Source: Nitzschia putrida
Lineage: Eukaryota > Bacillariophyta > Bacillariophyceae > Bacillariales > Bacillariaceae
Assembly: GCA_016586335.1 (NCBI GenBank)
Contig: BLYE01000027.1
Span: 332,934-396,933 of the forward strand
Direction of reading: 5' to 3'
DNA length: 64,000 bases
Shown here: one piece after another, positions 1 to 11,313 of the stretch
Numbering within the stretch: the first letter of the stretch is position 1
Layout of the letters: the number at the start of each line of letters is the position of its first letter
The notes under the pieces: generated by a model
Seen by the model: the letters and a program-made list of their open reading frames with translations, nothing else
The model's database searches: none
What the model was told of the DNA's origin: nothing
Position numbers and translations under genes: made by a program

Positions 1-33
1 ACTTGTTGGATGTATCTATTCTATGCAAATCTT

Positions 34-1577
34 CTATGGCAAGGGCAACAACAAGGCCAGAGACATCATCGTCATGAGGAGAATGGTGGATCCATGCATG
101 GTACTGAACCCATATCCAGACGAAATATCTACATCGATGCCAAATTCATCCTCTTGTTCGGTAGTCGCCGTTCCCGTTGGCGATGAAGTGGAGGTGGTAG
201 CTTCCTCCTCGGTAGTGGGAGACCCCACAGGACTATCGGTCGTATCACCTTCATCTTCTTGCATGGTGGGACTGGGTGTGCCGCCGCCACTAGTGGTAGT
301 AGGGGAGGTAGGTTCAGCATTGGTCGTGTCTGCCACAGTGGGTTCCATGGTGGGTGCCGCCACGGGTGCGGTACTGGTAGGTAACTGTGGAGCCACGGTA
401 GGTGATTGGGGAGCGAGTGTCGGCAATGCCGCCATGGTTGGGCTACTGGTACTCGTTGTGGTTGGAGCGGCTACAGGAGAGCTAACGTCTCCTGGAATGG
501 ACCAATCCACTTCTCCAAAGCTGTATTCAACACCATTGCTGCACTGAAACGAAAAGTCTTGAAAGTGAGACTTCAACGTCAGATCACTGTAGAGCAATCC
601 CCAATTTCCTTCAATAGTATTCTCTGGGTCTTGCTCTTGACGCCAAGAATTGTCAATGCCAGTGAACCAATAGTAGTCCCATCCCTTTTCGACTTCCAAA
701 AAGCAGAAACATTCGGCAAAGAACTGCTGCTGGAGTTCTGGTCCAGCAAGGCCTACTCCTTCGATGTATCCACCACTAGGCCATCCCGTCTCGGCCAAAA
801 TGAAGGGTTTCCCAGAAGATTCTGGCAATTGCAAAATCCATTCCAAATCTTCTTGCAAGTCGGCCACCGCATTGTCAATGTCAATGCCTTCCCAGAAAGG
901 AAAGGTGTTGGTCATGGTCACGTTGACTGCGGATCGGAGCTGGGCACTTGCGCTATACTCAGGGGCCACATCCACAATGGACACTGGGATATTTAATTCT
1001 ACATCCTGAAGTGCCGCATAGACTGTGTAAAGTCAGAAACGCACACACGACGCAAGGTGTGAATGATCATAGATTGTCAGAAGATGCATACTACGGTAGC
1101 AAGTCAGCCGCCCAGAAATGTTTCGTACGTACCTTGATTAAGGTTGTCCACCATTTGATCGATGGTAGTGTCGCCACGGTAGATTGACTCGGAACCCACC
1201 GAAACTCCAAGGACTGTATCTTCGTCGACAAGACCTTGACTGATCAAGTTCTTCAGTTCGGCAAGCTCCCAGTCGAATACGTTCTCATCGGTCCCAACCC
1301 AGATTCCAAGCCACATTTGCATACCTAGTGATTTTACAATGGGCAACACTGCAGCAGCTTGGTAGCAGTCTGTCAAGCTCAGCAGTCGGATCCGGTTTGT
1401 AATCCGTGAGAACATACTGAGCTCCTTTAGGATCTGTTCAGAACTTTTACACTTGTCCCAGTCCCAATCCGGGCCTTGACGTGTGTTGTAGTTGAGGCCA
1501 TGGAGTTGGATAGGAACTGCCCCAGAGGGAAGCACCGAAGCGCAAAGCGTTGATAAAAGGAGAAGAGATTTCCACAT
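34..1577 (-). CDS. Secreted GH17 beta-1,3-glucanase, copy 1
   Basis: Predicted endo-beta-1,3-glucanase (glycoside hydrolase family 17). It probably acts outside the cell or in the secretory/vacuolar pathway on beta-1,3-glucans such as chrysolaminarin; the substrate is inferred. Two exons on the minus strand, 1577-1133 and 1022-34, with a 110-bp GT-AG intron, give 477 aa. Residues 1-20 form a signal peptide. The GH17 proton donor is E130 (VGSESIYR) and the nucleophile E226 (AETGWPS). After the catalytic domain comes a Thr/Ser/Pro-rich stalk of about 110 residues and a C-terminal hydrophobic tail (LLMTMMSLALLLPLP), suggesting a GPI-type or membrane anchor. The paralogue at 2766-4519 has its intron at the same place. 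Unlike that copy, this one lacks the Cys-rich segment after the catalytic domain. Confidence 0.9.
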
Positions 1578-2765
1578 GTTGTTGTTGGGTCAATAGATCA
1601 GTGTAGTTTGTGTAAAGTCGAGAAGAATGAGAAGAAACTTGTTGGTAAGAATGATGGAGATTGGAACAAGAAGAATTCCAAGGAGAATGTAGTAGTCCAT
1701 CAATCTTGCAGGTAGGTATCTTGTCTTCCAACAACATCATCTTCCAATCTCTTCCTAGTCTTGGGTGGTACGGAATGCATATATAATCCGAAAAGAAATC
1801 CACCTGAACACACTCGGGTTTCATTCGTGACATCGGAGTCGGATGTTCAGCACATCAATCGACGGACTTTCCAAGAGGAGGTTGCTGGGTTCGTCAGCTT
1901 GATTTTCCCTGTTGCTCGTGTTTTTGTGGATTTGGTTTTTGCACCCTAGCGATGATTCCAGGAGAAAGTCCTGAAAATGCCTTCAGTACCTGCGGCCACC
2001 TAGAGGAGCCAAGGTTGTCATCTTGCTATGATGGCCATTGCTCATTGCAAAGGTTGAGAGCGGTGATGGAATGGATGACGGACGATGATGTTGGCATCAC
2101 CTGCTGACGTCATCACGACGAACAAGCCAAAACTTCATGCCAATGGAAGCTCCAACAGCGACAACGATGGTGTGCTGTTTGATCTTTGGTTAGGGATTTT
2201 GACCATTGTTGCCACCCATGTGTATCAGTCAACAGACTATCAACAAAGTAACCGTCACAGAGCCGTCAAACTCCACCTGTGTTGGTACAACTCGTCCGTA
2301 ACTAGTCGTTGCATTGATCGATTTGAACCGTCAAAGCAGCAACGGCAAATCAAAACTTATAATCGTCAAAATCTGCGCATCTTGGTACAATCAAGACGTC
2401 TCATGGTTTGTGTCAACTCGACAATCAACCCGAACCCTGCCATTCATTTCTCACCTTTCTTGAGCTCATATTTTATGTTGGTGTATGCGCGGTATAACCT
2501 TTGCAGTCTCGGGACGCGGCCTCGTTACAAGGACGATTCCGTACACCATGTCGTTGTAGTGAGGAAAAAGTTCAAGTTCCATGAGCCGTCGCGGTTCCTT
2601 CCCCCACCACTTCCCGGTGGGGGAACCATGGGGATCACGAAACGATTGAAGGAGATGTTGTTGACACAAAAGGATTCCCGAAATGGTGGCTGAATCTTCA
2701 GCTTTTGGTGCTATTGATGTCGGGGACAGCTTAGACGTAAACTACGTTCATTATGAAACGGTATC
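1578..2765. other. Intergenic region between the two GH17 genes
   Basis: It contains the upstream region of GH17 copy 1, with a TATA-like stretch near 1777-1790 and an 18-base box at 1822-1839 that is shared with copy 2. A 202-codon frame beginning with ATG at 2085 has no recognisable domain and is not called. A TGACGTCA site (CRE-like) lies near 2104-2111. Confidence 0.5.
1822..1839 (-). promoter_or_regulatory. Upstream box shared by the two GH17 genes (copy 1)
   Basis: CATTCGTGACATCGGAGT on the plus strand, 245 bp upstream of the start of GH17 copy 1. The equivalent box of copy 2 at 4716-4733 differs at two of 18 positions, while the surrounding intergenic sequence is largely diverged. A regulatory role is inferred from this conservation only. 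Confidence 0.35.
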
Positions 2766-4519
2766 TTAGCGTAACAATAGCAAAACTACCAGTGAGCATA
2801 GGCACAAAATTGTGCTCCCTTGTGTGCGTACCCCCGAATCCCCCGTGTTGATAGCACCAGGTAGGTTTCCTCCAGTCGATGAAGTTGGTTCCGAAGTTGC
2901 GGGTTGCCGGGTGGGAGATCGGAATGAAACATCGTCGTCTTCTACCGTAGGGTTGTTGGTGGGAGTGGAGGCTGTCGGTCGAACAATCACCTGGACAGTG
3001 GGTTTGGGTGTGGGTGCCACCACAGGTGCGGGTGTAACACTGCCGGTAGGTGATGTGGCACTGGTAGGGCTACTAGTGGACGGAGTATCGTTGGGTGTTT
3101 GAGAAGGAGATTCCGTGGGAAAACTTGTAGGGAAACTGGTGGGGAAACCAGTCGGCAGTTCCGTGTCAGGAAATTGTGCTGTTGCTGGAGGATGTGTCGG
3201 TCTTTGTGTTGGACTTTTGGTGGGTCCTTTGGAGGGGGAAGGGGTTGGCCGAAAGGAAGGCGCGAGTGTTGCAGGAGCCCCTGTTACTGTGACTGGAGAA
3301 GCCGTAGGGGGGATATCGACTAGATCCATGTCGCAGCATCCCAAATACAGACCATCTCCGTTGGGACAGCAATCTCCAAACAAGCCTTCGCAATCGGAAT
3401 GAGCAGCACAGGAAGCTGGATCGAGTGCCACAGGAGGAGCGGTAACACCAGGAATGGACCAATCCACTTCTGCAAAACTGTATTCAACGCCATTGCTACA
3501 CTCAAATGACAAATCCTCGAATTGTGGTTTCAACGTCAAGTTGCTGTAGAGCAGTCCCCAATTGCCCTCGATGGTATTCTCGGGGTCTTGCTCTTGGCGC
3601 CAGGAATTATCGATTCCAGTGAACCAATAGTATTCCCATCCATTGTCTACTTCCAACCGACAAAAGCATTCCGCAAAGTATTGTCTCTGGAGGTCAGGTC
3701 CGGCAATGCCTACCCCTTCAATGTATCCATCACTGGGCCAACCCGTCTCTCCCAAGACAAATGGTTTTCCAGAAGATTCCGGCAATTGTAGAATCCAGTC
3801 CAAATCTTCTTGCAAGTCATCGACTGCTCCGTCAATATCAATACCTTCCCAGAAAGGGAAAGTGTTTGTCATGGTTACATTGACCGCCGATCGAAGTTTC
3901 GCACTTTTGCTGTATTCTGGAGCCACATCTACAATGGACACTGGGATATCCAAACCTGCTTCAAGAATGGCCGCATAGACTGCATTGCAACACAAAAGAG
4001 AATTGGTGAATCCATCCTACCTACAGTCGATCGCATCACCATTAGTGGTCGCACAACAATGGGTTACATACCTTGGTTGAGATTGTCAATCATTTGGTCG
4101 ACCGTAGCGTCTTCGCGGTAGATTGCCTCAGAACCCACCGAAATTCCAAGTACTGTGTCGGTATCAATGAGACCTCGACTCAACAACGACTTGAGTTCCG
4201 AAAGCTCCCATTGGAATACACCTTCATCCAAGCCAACCCAGAGACCAAGCCACATCTGCATACCGAGTTCCTTCACAACTTCCAATACCATGGACCCTTG
4301 GTAACAATCTGTCAAACTCAACAGTCGGACCCGATTGGTAATCCGCGACAAAAGGGTCAATTCCTTCAAAATTTGGGTGTGACTTTTGCATTTATCCCAA
4401 TCCCAATCTGGCCCTTGTCGCGTATTGTAGTTGAGACCATGGAGTTGGATGGGAACGGCTTCGGAAGGAAGCAAAGACGAGCAACACAGTGCTGCAAGGA
4501 TGAGTAGTGATTTCCACAT
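2766..4519 (-). CDS. Secreted GH17 beta-1,3-glucanase with Cys-rich module, copy 2
   Basis: Paralogue of the gene at 34-1577 and predicted to have the same endo-beta-1,3-glucanase activity. Exons 4519-4072 and 3979-2766 with a 92-bp intron give 553 aa. Signal peptide about residues 1-21; acid/base E131 (VGSEAIYR); nucleophile E227 (GETGWPS). After the catalytic domain there is a short cysteine-rich segment (from CAAHSDCEGLFGDCCPNG to YLGCCD) that copy 1 does not have. It is followed by a Pro/Thr/Ser-rich stalk with repeated FPTSFPT-like units and a hydrophobic C-terminus (STILCLCSLVVLLLLR) compatible with an anchor. The six-cysteine segment could be a small carbohydrate- or wall-binding module; that is inference. 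Confidence 0.9.
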
Positions 4520-4997
4520 TGCCTACCAAATGAACCTTAGCTTTCAATTGCCAATAATTCCAAGAGGCGTTACTTCGGATGGGATCGAGGATGTGCACCA
4601 ACAATGCAGCAATCTTGTGAATGCCTCACACTCAAGTACCGGTTCTTGCAACGCTCTCCCTCCATAAAACAGTCTTGTGCGACACACATCTATACGCATG
4701 CACATACTCGAAATCCATTCGTGATGTCGGAGTAAGTCGAGCACATATTTATAATAGAAAAATCTCAACTCCGCGCTCTCCCGTTGGGACGCATTTTTGG
4801 CGCCCAATTTGGCAATCCCAAGCTCAAGCAAATGAATTGGAGCTTGACTTGAGGACCACTGACACTTTGTGAACTCACAAAACCCCCTTTTGGGATAGGT
4901 GACGCGTCACATCCACGATGTCAGGCCATTCGGATCGCTTGTCGACATTGATTCTGGCACACTTGGGTTGTTTCCCTTTGGTAGACTATTGGATACG
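4520..4997. other. Divergent promoter region, GH17 copy 2 / acyl-CoA dehydrogenase
   Basis: It carries the conserved box CATTCGTGATGTCGGAGT at 4716-4733, shared with the promoter of GH17 copy 1, and a TATA-like ATTTATAATA around 4745-4755. The frame of the next gene runs back to a GTG at 4899, but the first ATG is at 4998. Confidence 0.45.
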
Positions 4998-6731
4998 ATG
5001 ATGCTACGATCGTTGACCCGAACAGGTCGCGGCGCCTTGCAAGGAGGTGCCATGCACCATGTGGGAATGTGGAGAACCATGGCGACGCATGAAGTATTCA
5101 ATCAAACTCCTTTCTATGAAGGTTACAACTCATTTCTGGGAAATCGTCGTCTGGTGGAATGCGTTGAGGCTTTCAAGCATCCAGATGCCCCCGATCATCG
5201 CGCCAAGTTGGAAGCATTTGGTGCACTCTGTGGTCAAGCTGATCACCTCGAGTCCAGTAGGCTTGCGAACGAATACACCCCAACCTTCACTCCCTTTGAC
5301 AGGCAAGGCCGAAGAATTGACAGTGTCTCGTTCCACCCTGCCTATCATGATATGCTACAGTTGGCATCGGAGAATGAAATTCCAACGCTGGCGTGGAATT
5401 CTCCCCACTCTCATCTCGAACGAAGTGCACTATCCTCGATGCAATATCAACTAGAATCGGGAACGGGGTGTCCATTGACCATGACCTATGCCGCCTACCC
5501 TGTATTGGAGCAGGCCAATGCAGATGGTCGGTTTGATGAGTGGGTTCAAAAACTCAAGGTTGCGGGCTACGACAAGCGAGATATTCATATTTCCCAAAAG
5601 TCATCGGTCATGCTTGGAATGTCCATGACAGAGAAGCAAGGTGGATCCGATGTCAGAGCCAATACCACAACAGCCGTACCTTCCAGTTCCGGTGTCTCCG
5701 GCGAGTATGAACTCACTGGTCACAAATGGTTCACCAGTGCTCCCATGTGTGACGCCTTCTTGACCTTGGCACAGACGGAATCTGGGTTGTCCTGCTTTTT
5801 GGTGCCGAGGTGGGTGGCACCGGAACAACGCAACGTTGGACTACAGTTCCAACGTCTCAAGTCCAAAGTGGGGGATCGTAGCAATGCTAGCAGTGAGGTT
5901 GAGTATCGAGGTGCTGTGGGATACCTTGTGGGTGACGAGGGACGTGGCGTTCGAACGATTATTGAAATGGTCCACCACACTCGTTTGGACTGTCTCAATG
6001 GTAGCGCCGCTCTCATGCAGATTGCTGTTTCTCATGCCTGCCATCATGCCGCTCATCGCTCTGCTTTTGGAAAGGTTCTCCGTGATCAACCACTCATGCA
6101 GGCTGTCCTGAGCGATCTTGCCTTGGAATCCGAGGCTGCGGTGGCATTGGGTAGCCGCATTGCCTCTTCGTTTGACCGATCGAACGAGGAAGCCTTTCGG
6201 CGCATTGCTGTTGCCGTCGCCAAGTATCATGTTTGCAAACGCACGCCTCAAGTAGTCTATGAATCTCTAGAGTGTCTTGGAGGAAATGGATTTGTCGATG
6301 AATCGCCCATGGCCAGGTTCTACAAACAAGCTCCACTCAATGCAGTGTGGGAGGGCAGCGGCAATGTCATTGTCTTGGATGTTTTCCGGGCACTGGCCAA
6401 GGAACCCGAGGCGTTGCCAGCCTTGCTAACAGAAATTCACGCTGTGGGTGATAGCCGACTGGACAAGAGTTGTGCGGCAGTACAGTCCATTGTGCGTGAG
6501 GGCAATCCCATGGCAGGTCGTCGATTGGTGGAGCATCTGGCTGTGTTGTTGTCAGCCGCAGCTTTGAGTCGATGTGGCCCGATTGAGATTTATGATGCCT
6601 TTGTTTCGTCACGGCTAGGGTCCGTCGATGAGACTGGATTTCCTGTTCGTTCGGGGCATTTTGGAGCCATCCCTTCCAATACAATTCTTCCCCATCTCAT
6701 TGACCGTCACCTTCCTGTCTTTACCGACTAG
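4998..6731 (+). CDS. AidB-type acyl-CoA dehydrogenase family protein
   Basis: FAD-dependent acyl-CoA dehydrogenase superfamily member of the AidB branch, 577 aa, no intron. AidB hallmarks read in order: VFNQTPFYEGYN near the N-terminus, a GTGCPLTMTYAAYPVLEQ segment, MTEKQGGSDVRANTT and TGHKWFTSAP (FAD/substrate contacts), LKSKVGDRSNASSEVE, and WEGSGNVIVLDVFRAL near the end. The ATG at 4998 is preferred because the in-frame GTG at 4899 is not expected in a nuclear gene. From 4998 the N-terminus (MMLRSLTRTGRGALQGG) is Arg-rich without acidic residues, fitting a mitochondrial presequence. Bacterial AidB is linked to alkylation stress with an uncertain substrate; the substrate here is equally unknown. 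Confidence 0.88.
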   Translation: MMLRSLTRTGRGALQGGAMHHVGMWRTMATHEVFNQTPFYEGYNSFLGNRRLVECVEAFKHPDAPDHRAKLEAFGALCGQADHLESSRLANEYTPTFTPFDRQGRRIDSVSFHPAYHDMLQLASENEIPTLAWNSPHSHLERSALSSMQYQLESGTGCPLTMTYAAYPVLEQANADGRFDEWVQKLKVAGYDKRDIHISQKSSVMLGMSMTEKQGGSDVRANTTTAVPSSSGVSGEYELTGHKWFTSAPMCDAFLTLAQTESGLSCFLVPRWVAPEQRNVGLQFQRLKSKVGDRSNASSEVEYRGAVGYLVGDEGRGVRTIIEMVHHTRLDCLNGSAALMQIAVSHACHHAAHRSAFGKVLRDQPLMQAVLSDLALESEAAVALGSRIASSFDRSNEEAFRRIAVAVAKYHVCKRTPQVVYESLECLGGNGFVDESPMARFYKQAPLNAVWEGSGNVIVLDVFRALAKEPEALPALLTEIHAVGDSRLDKSCAAVQSIVREGNPMAGRRLVEHLAVLLSAAALSRCGPIEIYDAFVSSRLGSVDETGFPVRSGHFGAIPSNTILPHLIDRHLPVFTD

Positions 6732-6970
6732 AAGAAAATGCGGCATAAGACAATCAACTAATATTATTAATATGGAATTAGACTGTACTGGTATCCAACA
6801 ACACTCGAGCTCCCCTTTCCCTCATTTCACATTTCTCATTTTTCTACTACTGAACTGATACGGTACTCGTAGCCTTTCAAGTTTTTTTTGGCATCTCGTC
6901 GTATCATTTTCCATAGCGCATTGTAGCCGCTGCTGCCGCGGGAGATGCCCTATCATATTTTGGTAGTCTT

Positions 6971-8929
6971 TTAGCAGCTGGGAGCATTCATGATGGGATC
7001 GGATGCGGCGTATTCGTCGCCCTTCTCCACCAACGAGTCTCGCTTCTTGACGGGCATGCTGGTTACTGGTTCGTCCTGACCATCGCTGAGCATTTCCTCC
7101 TTGGGCATCAAACAATATCTCTTTTCATGGCAGCCATACGCATGGGGGGTCAACTCAATCACATGGTTCAATGGAATGCTGACATAGGGTGCCTCCTTTC
7201 TGTCCAATCCCATGAAATATGCGTAGACAATTCGCAAAATTCCTTGATGACCAACAATCAAAACAGGTTCACGAGTACGCTCCATTTCTTGGGCCAAAGG
7301 TTCCAATCGCAAAGTCACGTCCATGTACGATTCACCTGGGAATAGAATTTCACGCAAAAAAGAAAAGAAACAAGTGAGCCACAATAAATTCTCCATATCC
7401 AAATATGCACATCCAGTACCACGGTACGGCACATACCTCGAGGATACCGATAGGCGAGCTTGTCTTGTTGACGACGGGCGAATTCATCAGGGAATACTTG
7501 TTCAATCTCCTTGTAGGTCATTCCATCACAGGAACCGGCATATAGTTCATCGAGGTTTCGTCGTGGCATGCGTCGGAATTGCACCCACTCTTGCGTCTCT
7601 CCATTGTCCCAGGTGTGCTCAAAGGAGTTGTGCTCAATAAATTGAGCCGTTTCCTTGGTACGACGTAGTGTAGAAGTCCAGAGACGGCAGGGTCGTTGCG
7701 GACGGGGAACTCCTTCTTGCTGCTCCTCCTCCTCTCCTTCTTGGAGGGGAATTTGGGCAATGTGCTCCTTTGCAAACTTGGCCAAACGACGGGCATACTC
7801 CATTCCAGCAGGTGTCAAACCAGAATCTCCTCCAATTTTGCCCAACAAGTTGTATTCGGATTGACCGTGACGGGTCAAGTAAAAGGTGCGAGGAAGTGTA
7901 TGCAAGTTCATGACGAAATGAACCACCTAAAAATGGATGAGAGAGGTCAGGGATGAGACATGATGATGATGGCAACAACACCAATAATCAAAACAACAAC
8001 ACCAACAAAAACAGCAACGTACCTTGAGAGGCAAGTATCCTCGAATGGAATTGACAATAAATTGCTTGGAGTTGATAATCTTGACAAAGGCTCCATCTTT
8101 CTCGGTGACAGGCTCATAGACCTTGCTGTAGTTTTCTCGACGAGCCTCGAAATCCTTGACGGCAGTTTCCGGATCAACATCCTTGTAGTCGGGAGTGGAC
8201 AACTTGACCTTGCGAATATTCTCTTCCAAAATCTATCGATGGGACGATGGACAAGAAGCCAAGAAGTAAGGCAACATTGTTGGGTGAGACAGACACCAAC
8301 CACAGAAACATCCAATACACACCCACATGGCAATATAAGACAAAATGCAATAAAGCCAACCAACAACCGAAGCGTACCTCTTCTTGATCGCAAATGCTCT
8401 CAATGAACATCCGCTTGACTCTGACTTTGCAAGTAGTCAACTGCTGCAAAATATGCTGACGACGTTCAAAGGAGCTGTTGGTGGCGTCAAAGGCAGCTAC
8501 CCGAACTCCATCCTGGGCAATATACTCCATGAGATCGGCCAAGGCGGCATCACAAGCCATGGTACGCTTCTTGGACCCCTCTTCATTGTCAGGATCATAA
8601 AAGTCAGCTGTTTGCTGAGCTCCACAGAGTTGGCGACGGTAATCTCCCACATTGAAAATCTGCGCCGGAATGTCATGGAAGAAACTCAAGAATCGGCAGA
8701 TACGCTTCGCAATGTGCGTCTTTCCAGTAGCTGGCAATCCCACCATGATGATGACCAACTTATCATTGGCAGTGCTTCCAATCACTTCCAGGGGAGCAGC
8801 GTTTTCTCCTTCCGGCAAAACATGAGGCAACGGATTGTCTACTTGATGGGTAGTGGCAGGGATTCCCTGCAAGGAAATTCCACTGCGGGCGTTGCCCTCT
8901 GCGACAATGTGATCTTTTTGTTCTCCCAT
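6971..8929 (-). CDS. PFKFB: 6-phosphofructo-2-kinase / fructose-2,6-bisphosphatase
   Basis: Bifunctional cytosolic enzyme that makes and removes fructose-2,6-bisphosphate, the signal balancing glycolysis and gluconeogenesis. Four exons on the minus strand: 8929-8378, 8232-8023, 7926-7437 and 7335-6971, giving 538 aa; all introns have GT-AG ends and 97-145 bp. The kinase half has a P-loop GLPATGKT at residues 64-71 and then NVGDYRRQ. The phosphatase half begins with LTRHGQSEYN, phospho-acceptor His about residue 274. It continues with LDELYAGSCDGMTYKEIE, YRYPRGESYMDV and VLIVGHQGILRIVYAYF, including the second catalytic His. The reading frame extends upstream to a TTG; the first ATG is at 8929. 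A Glu-rich insert (EGEEEEQQEG) interrupts the phosphatase domain. The 50-residue N-terminal tail could be regulatory. Confidence 0.95.
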
Positions 8930-10252
8930 ACTCTTATTATTGTCTTGCTTGCTTGCTTTCACTTTGGTTGGCAAGGGTGTGATGGGGTGATGGATATATG
9001 ATGGGTGATGTGGTAGTGTCCGCCGTTTGGACTTGGCAATCTTTCTGTCGACGACGTCGACTTGTCGGCAGAAGTTGTGTGTGTGTGATAGCGCAAGGTT
9101 CTTCTTGGAAAGAAATAAAATCCTGTCGTATGGGGATTGGATTTTTTCGGCTACGAGTACGGTAAACGATCACGACAACAACAACCACCTTTTATCGCGG
9201 TAGGCGACGTGCGTTCGGTTTTTTGGGAAGGCGAAGATGCAAATTCGACTGCGTCACTTTGCACTTCCGAGAGGTGGTGTCGTCCAATCCCACTCCCACT
9301 ACCAGGTACTGCTGGCGGCTTGACACGAACTACCATATAAATACGCCTTGCTACTATTATGCGAAGTTGTATCAATGGCCTCTTGATGGGCCTGTCCCGC
9401 TCAGACAATCATTCGGACAACTCACCTCCTCCTCCTCTTCACAAAATAAAAGTGGGGGATTGTTTTGTTGTTGGGGGAGGGTGTGGATCACAAACAATAT
9501 TCTCTCGGCCAGAAGATGATGATGGGTGAATGCAACCACCAACTCCACCACTTTGGGAGTGACTCGGAAGATGAAACAAAATTAAGCAGTGTCACGAAGG
9601 AGGAGACTGCTCGGTAGAAAGCTAGAACAATGGCAGAACTCCACCTCGTTGAGGCAGTCAAGGAAATAGACGGAAACTTTCACGTGACGGGCGTTGTTGG
9701 CCTCCCTTTTGGGAAATGCAAAGAGGCCTAGCACTATGTATGCAAGAAAATACTATGAGGACATACTAGTATTGCACAAAATGTATTTCATTGCCGTCAG
9801 ATGAAGGATTCCGAAAACTACCTAGCAAAACCAGCCAAGACAGCAGCCCGTGGTGCTATACTAGTTGTGGTCAGAGGTTCTTCGGGTGTTGGAATATAAT
9901 GTCAACCTTTTTTCTCAGCCTACATGATTGATTCCGAAACATTGCTGTTTGCAATGCTCCCAAAGCTTCCATCATACCACATCACGTGGAAACGAAGGAA
10001 CCACCAAACGGTTCGAAGGTACTTTTTCTACGGTTCGATCAGCTCTTGTACAGGAGTCGCCAAATCTGGATCATATATAGTTATGGATGGATGGATGGAT
10101 GGATGTTCCTTGCCTTTTGCCCGTGTAGAACGAGCGATTGCACAATGGGTTTTAGGAGTGTGACAGCAAACGTCGACTACAGCCTACTTCTGGTAATACT
10201 ATAATAAAAAGTCTTCTTTCATGGTAGTTGCTTCTCTAGTACAGAAATGGAT
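8930..10252. other. Intergenic region, no gene seen
   Basis: Contains the upstream region of the PFK-2/FBPase-2 gene and the downstream region of eIF6. A short (ATGG)n microsatellite lies at about 10083-10106. No reading frame with recognisable domains and no tRNA with convincing A and B boxes was found. Confidence 0.5.
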
Positions 10253-11313
10253 TTACGACAATTGATCAATCAAAGAGCTCCTCATGTCCATGACAATATC
10301 CATGGGTTGAGCAGTATTGTTGGTATCGTGTCGCTGCAACTTGAAAATACTCTCAAGGACACTGATCTCCGTTCCTGTTGTATCCCTTCCGCAAAAGGCA
10401 CACCAATCATTCACAATCATACCTCCTCCCAACACGTCACTTCCGCGATTTACGGTTCCGGCCACCAGGGGAACTTGGAGCAAACTGCTCAATTCTTCCA
10501 TGTCTTGTACTGTTGTTCGTGGATGAACCATACCCCCTTGATTGGTAAACTTGCTATACGATCCCACCAAGGCTTGGCCTCCTACCGTTTGTCGGAACAC
10601 TTCTACGCCCAAAACATCGCTGATGATTTCCTCCGTCTCTCGGTCGGTATCGGGATGGATCAAGGCAACGTGATCGTTCGTCGAAATGATGTTTCCCAAC
10701 GCACTGAACCTCTCTTCGATTCGTTGAACAACAACCTTATCAGGAAGACTGTTTCGCAAGTGTTGCAATTCCTGATCCGTGGTGGTGTTGGGGACCAACA
10801 ATCCTCGAACGTTTCCTACCGTGGTACGGCCCACGAAACGGCATCCAGCAATGGTAGCATGCAACACAGGGATGTGATCGCGAAGCTCAGCTTCGAGATC
10901 GGAATAAAAGTTTTCGGATCCACCAATTCCTGTGGTCAAAAAGAAAAATACGCGGATGAAAAAGTGAGAAACACAACGAAACATACGAAAGGATGAAACA
11001 GGATTGCGACAATAATGAATGAGAATGTCACTTCCTTCGCAACGACCCAACGACCAAGCGATCCAAAGCGGCAGAGAAAAAAGAAAAGAGACCACAGTGC
11101 ACTGGAAAGTTCATGGAATCCATACCACAGCATGTGGTAGAGTCATTCCTCACCAAGCACTGCTTCCCAACAAAGGAAAAGAACCCCACATGTACTACAG
11201 AAATTGGTGAACCCACAGCACAAAATCAACGTACCTGCCAAGCAGTAAGAATTGGTCAATGCAGAAAAGACACCAATTTCATTGGAATTCTCAAAAGAAC
11301 TACGGGTAGCCAT
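10253..11313 (-). CDS. EIF6: Eukaryotic translation initiation factor 6
   Basis: eIF6 is the anti-association factor that binds the 60S subunit during late nucleolar and cytoplasmic maturation. Two exons, 11313-11235 and 10929-10253, with a 305-bp intron, give 251 aa, close to the usual 245. The start MATRSSFENSNEIGVFSALTN and the join LAG/IGGSENFYSDLE match the family. Further signatures are HATIAGCRFVGR, GLLVPNTTTDQELQHLRNSLPD, HPDTDRETEEI, VFRQTVGGQALVGSY, ELSSLLQVPLVAGTVNRGS and VVNDWCAFCG-type text (here MIVNDWCAFCG). The intron is notably longer than the others in the window. No unusual residues in the core are apparent. Confidence 0.96.

Noticed and set aside
23..547. 174-codon plus-strand frame over the 3' part of GH17 copy 1
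   Set aside because: It is the complement of the Ser/Thr/Pro-rich stalk of the minus-strand gene, which explains its Val/Gly-rich composition.
2085..2693. 202-codon frame with ATG between the GH17 genes
   Set aside because: No recognisable domain, no paralogue and irregular composition; kept as an intergenic note only.
4899..4997. N-terminal extension of the acyl-CoA dehydrogenase
   Set aside because: Starts with GTG; the first ATG (4998) gives a sensible presequence.
9200..9310. Possible tRNA gene
   Set aside because: The stretch has TTCGA-like text, but no acceptor stem, anticodon arm or matching A and B boxes could be built.
10247..10996. 249-codon plus-strand frame
   Set aside because: Antisense to eIF6 exon 2, whose identity is beyond doubt.
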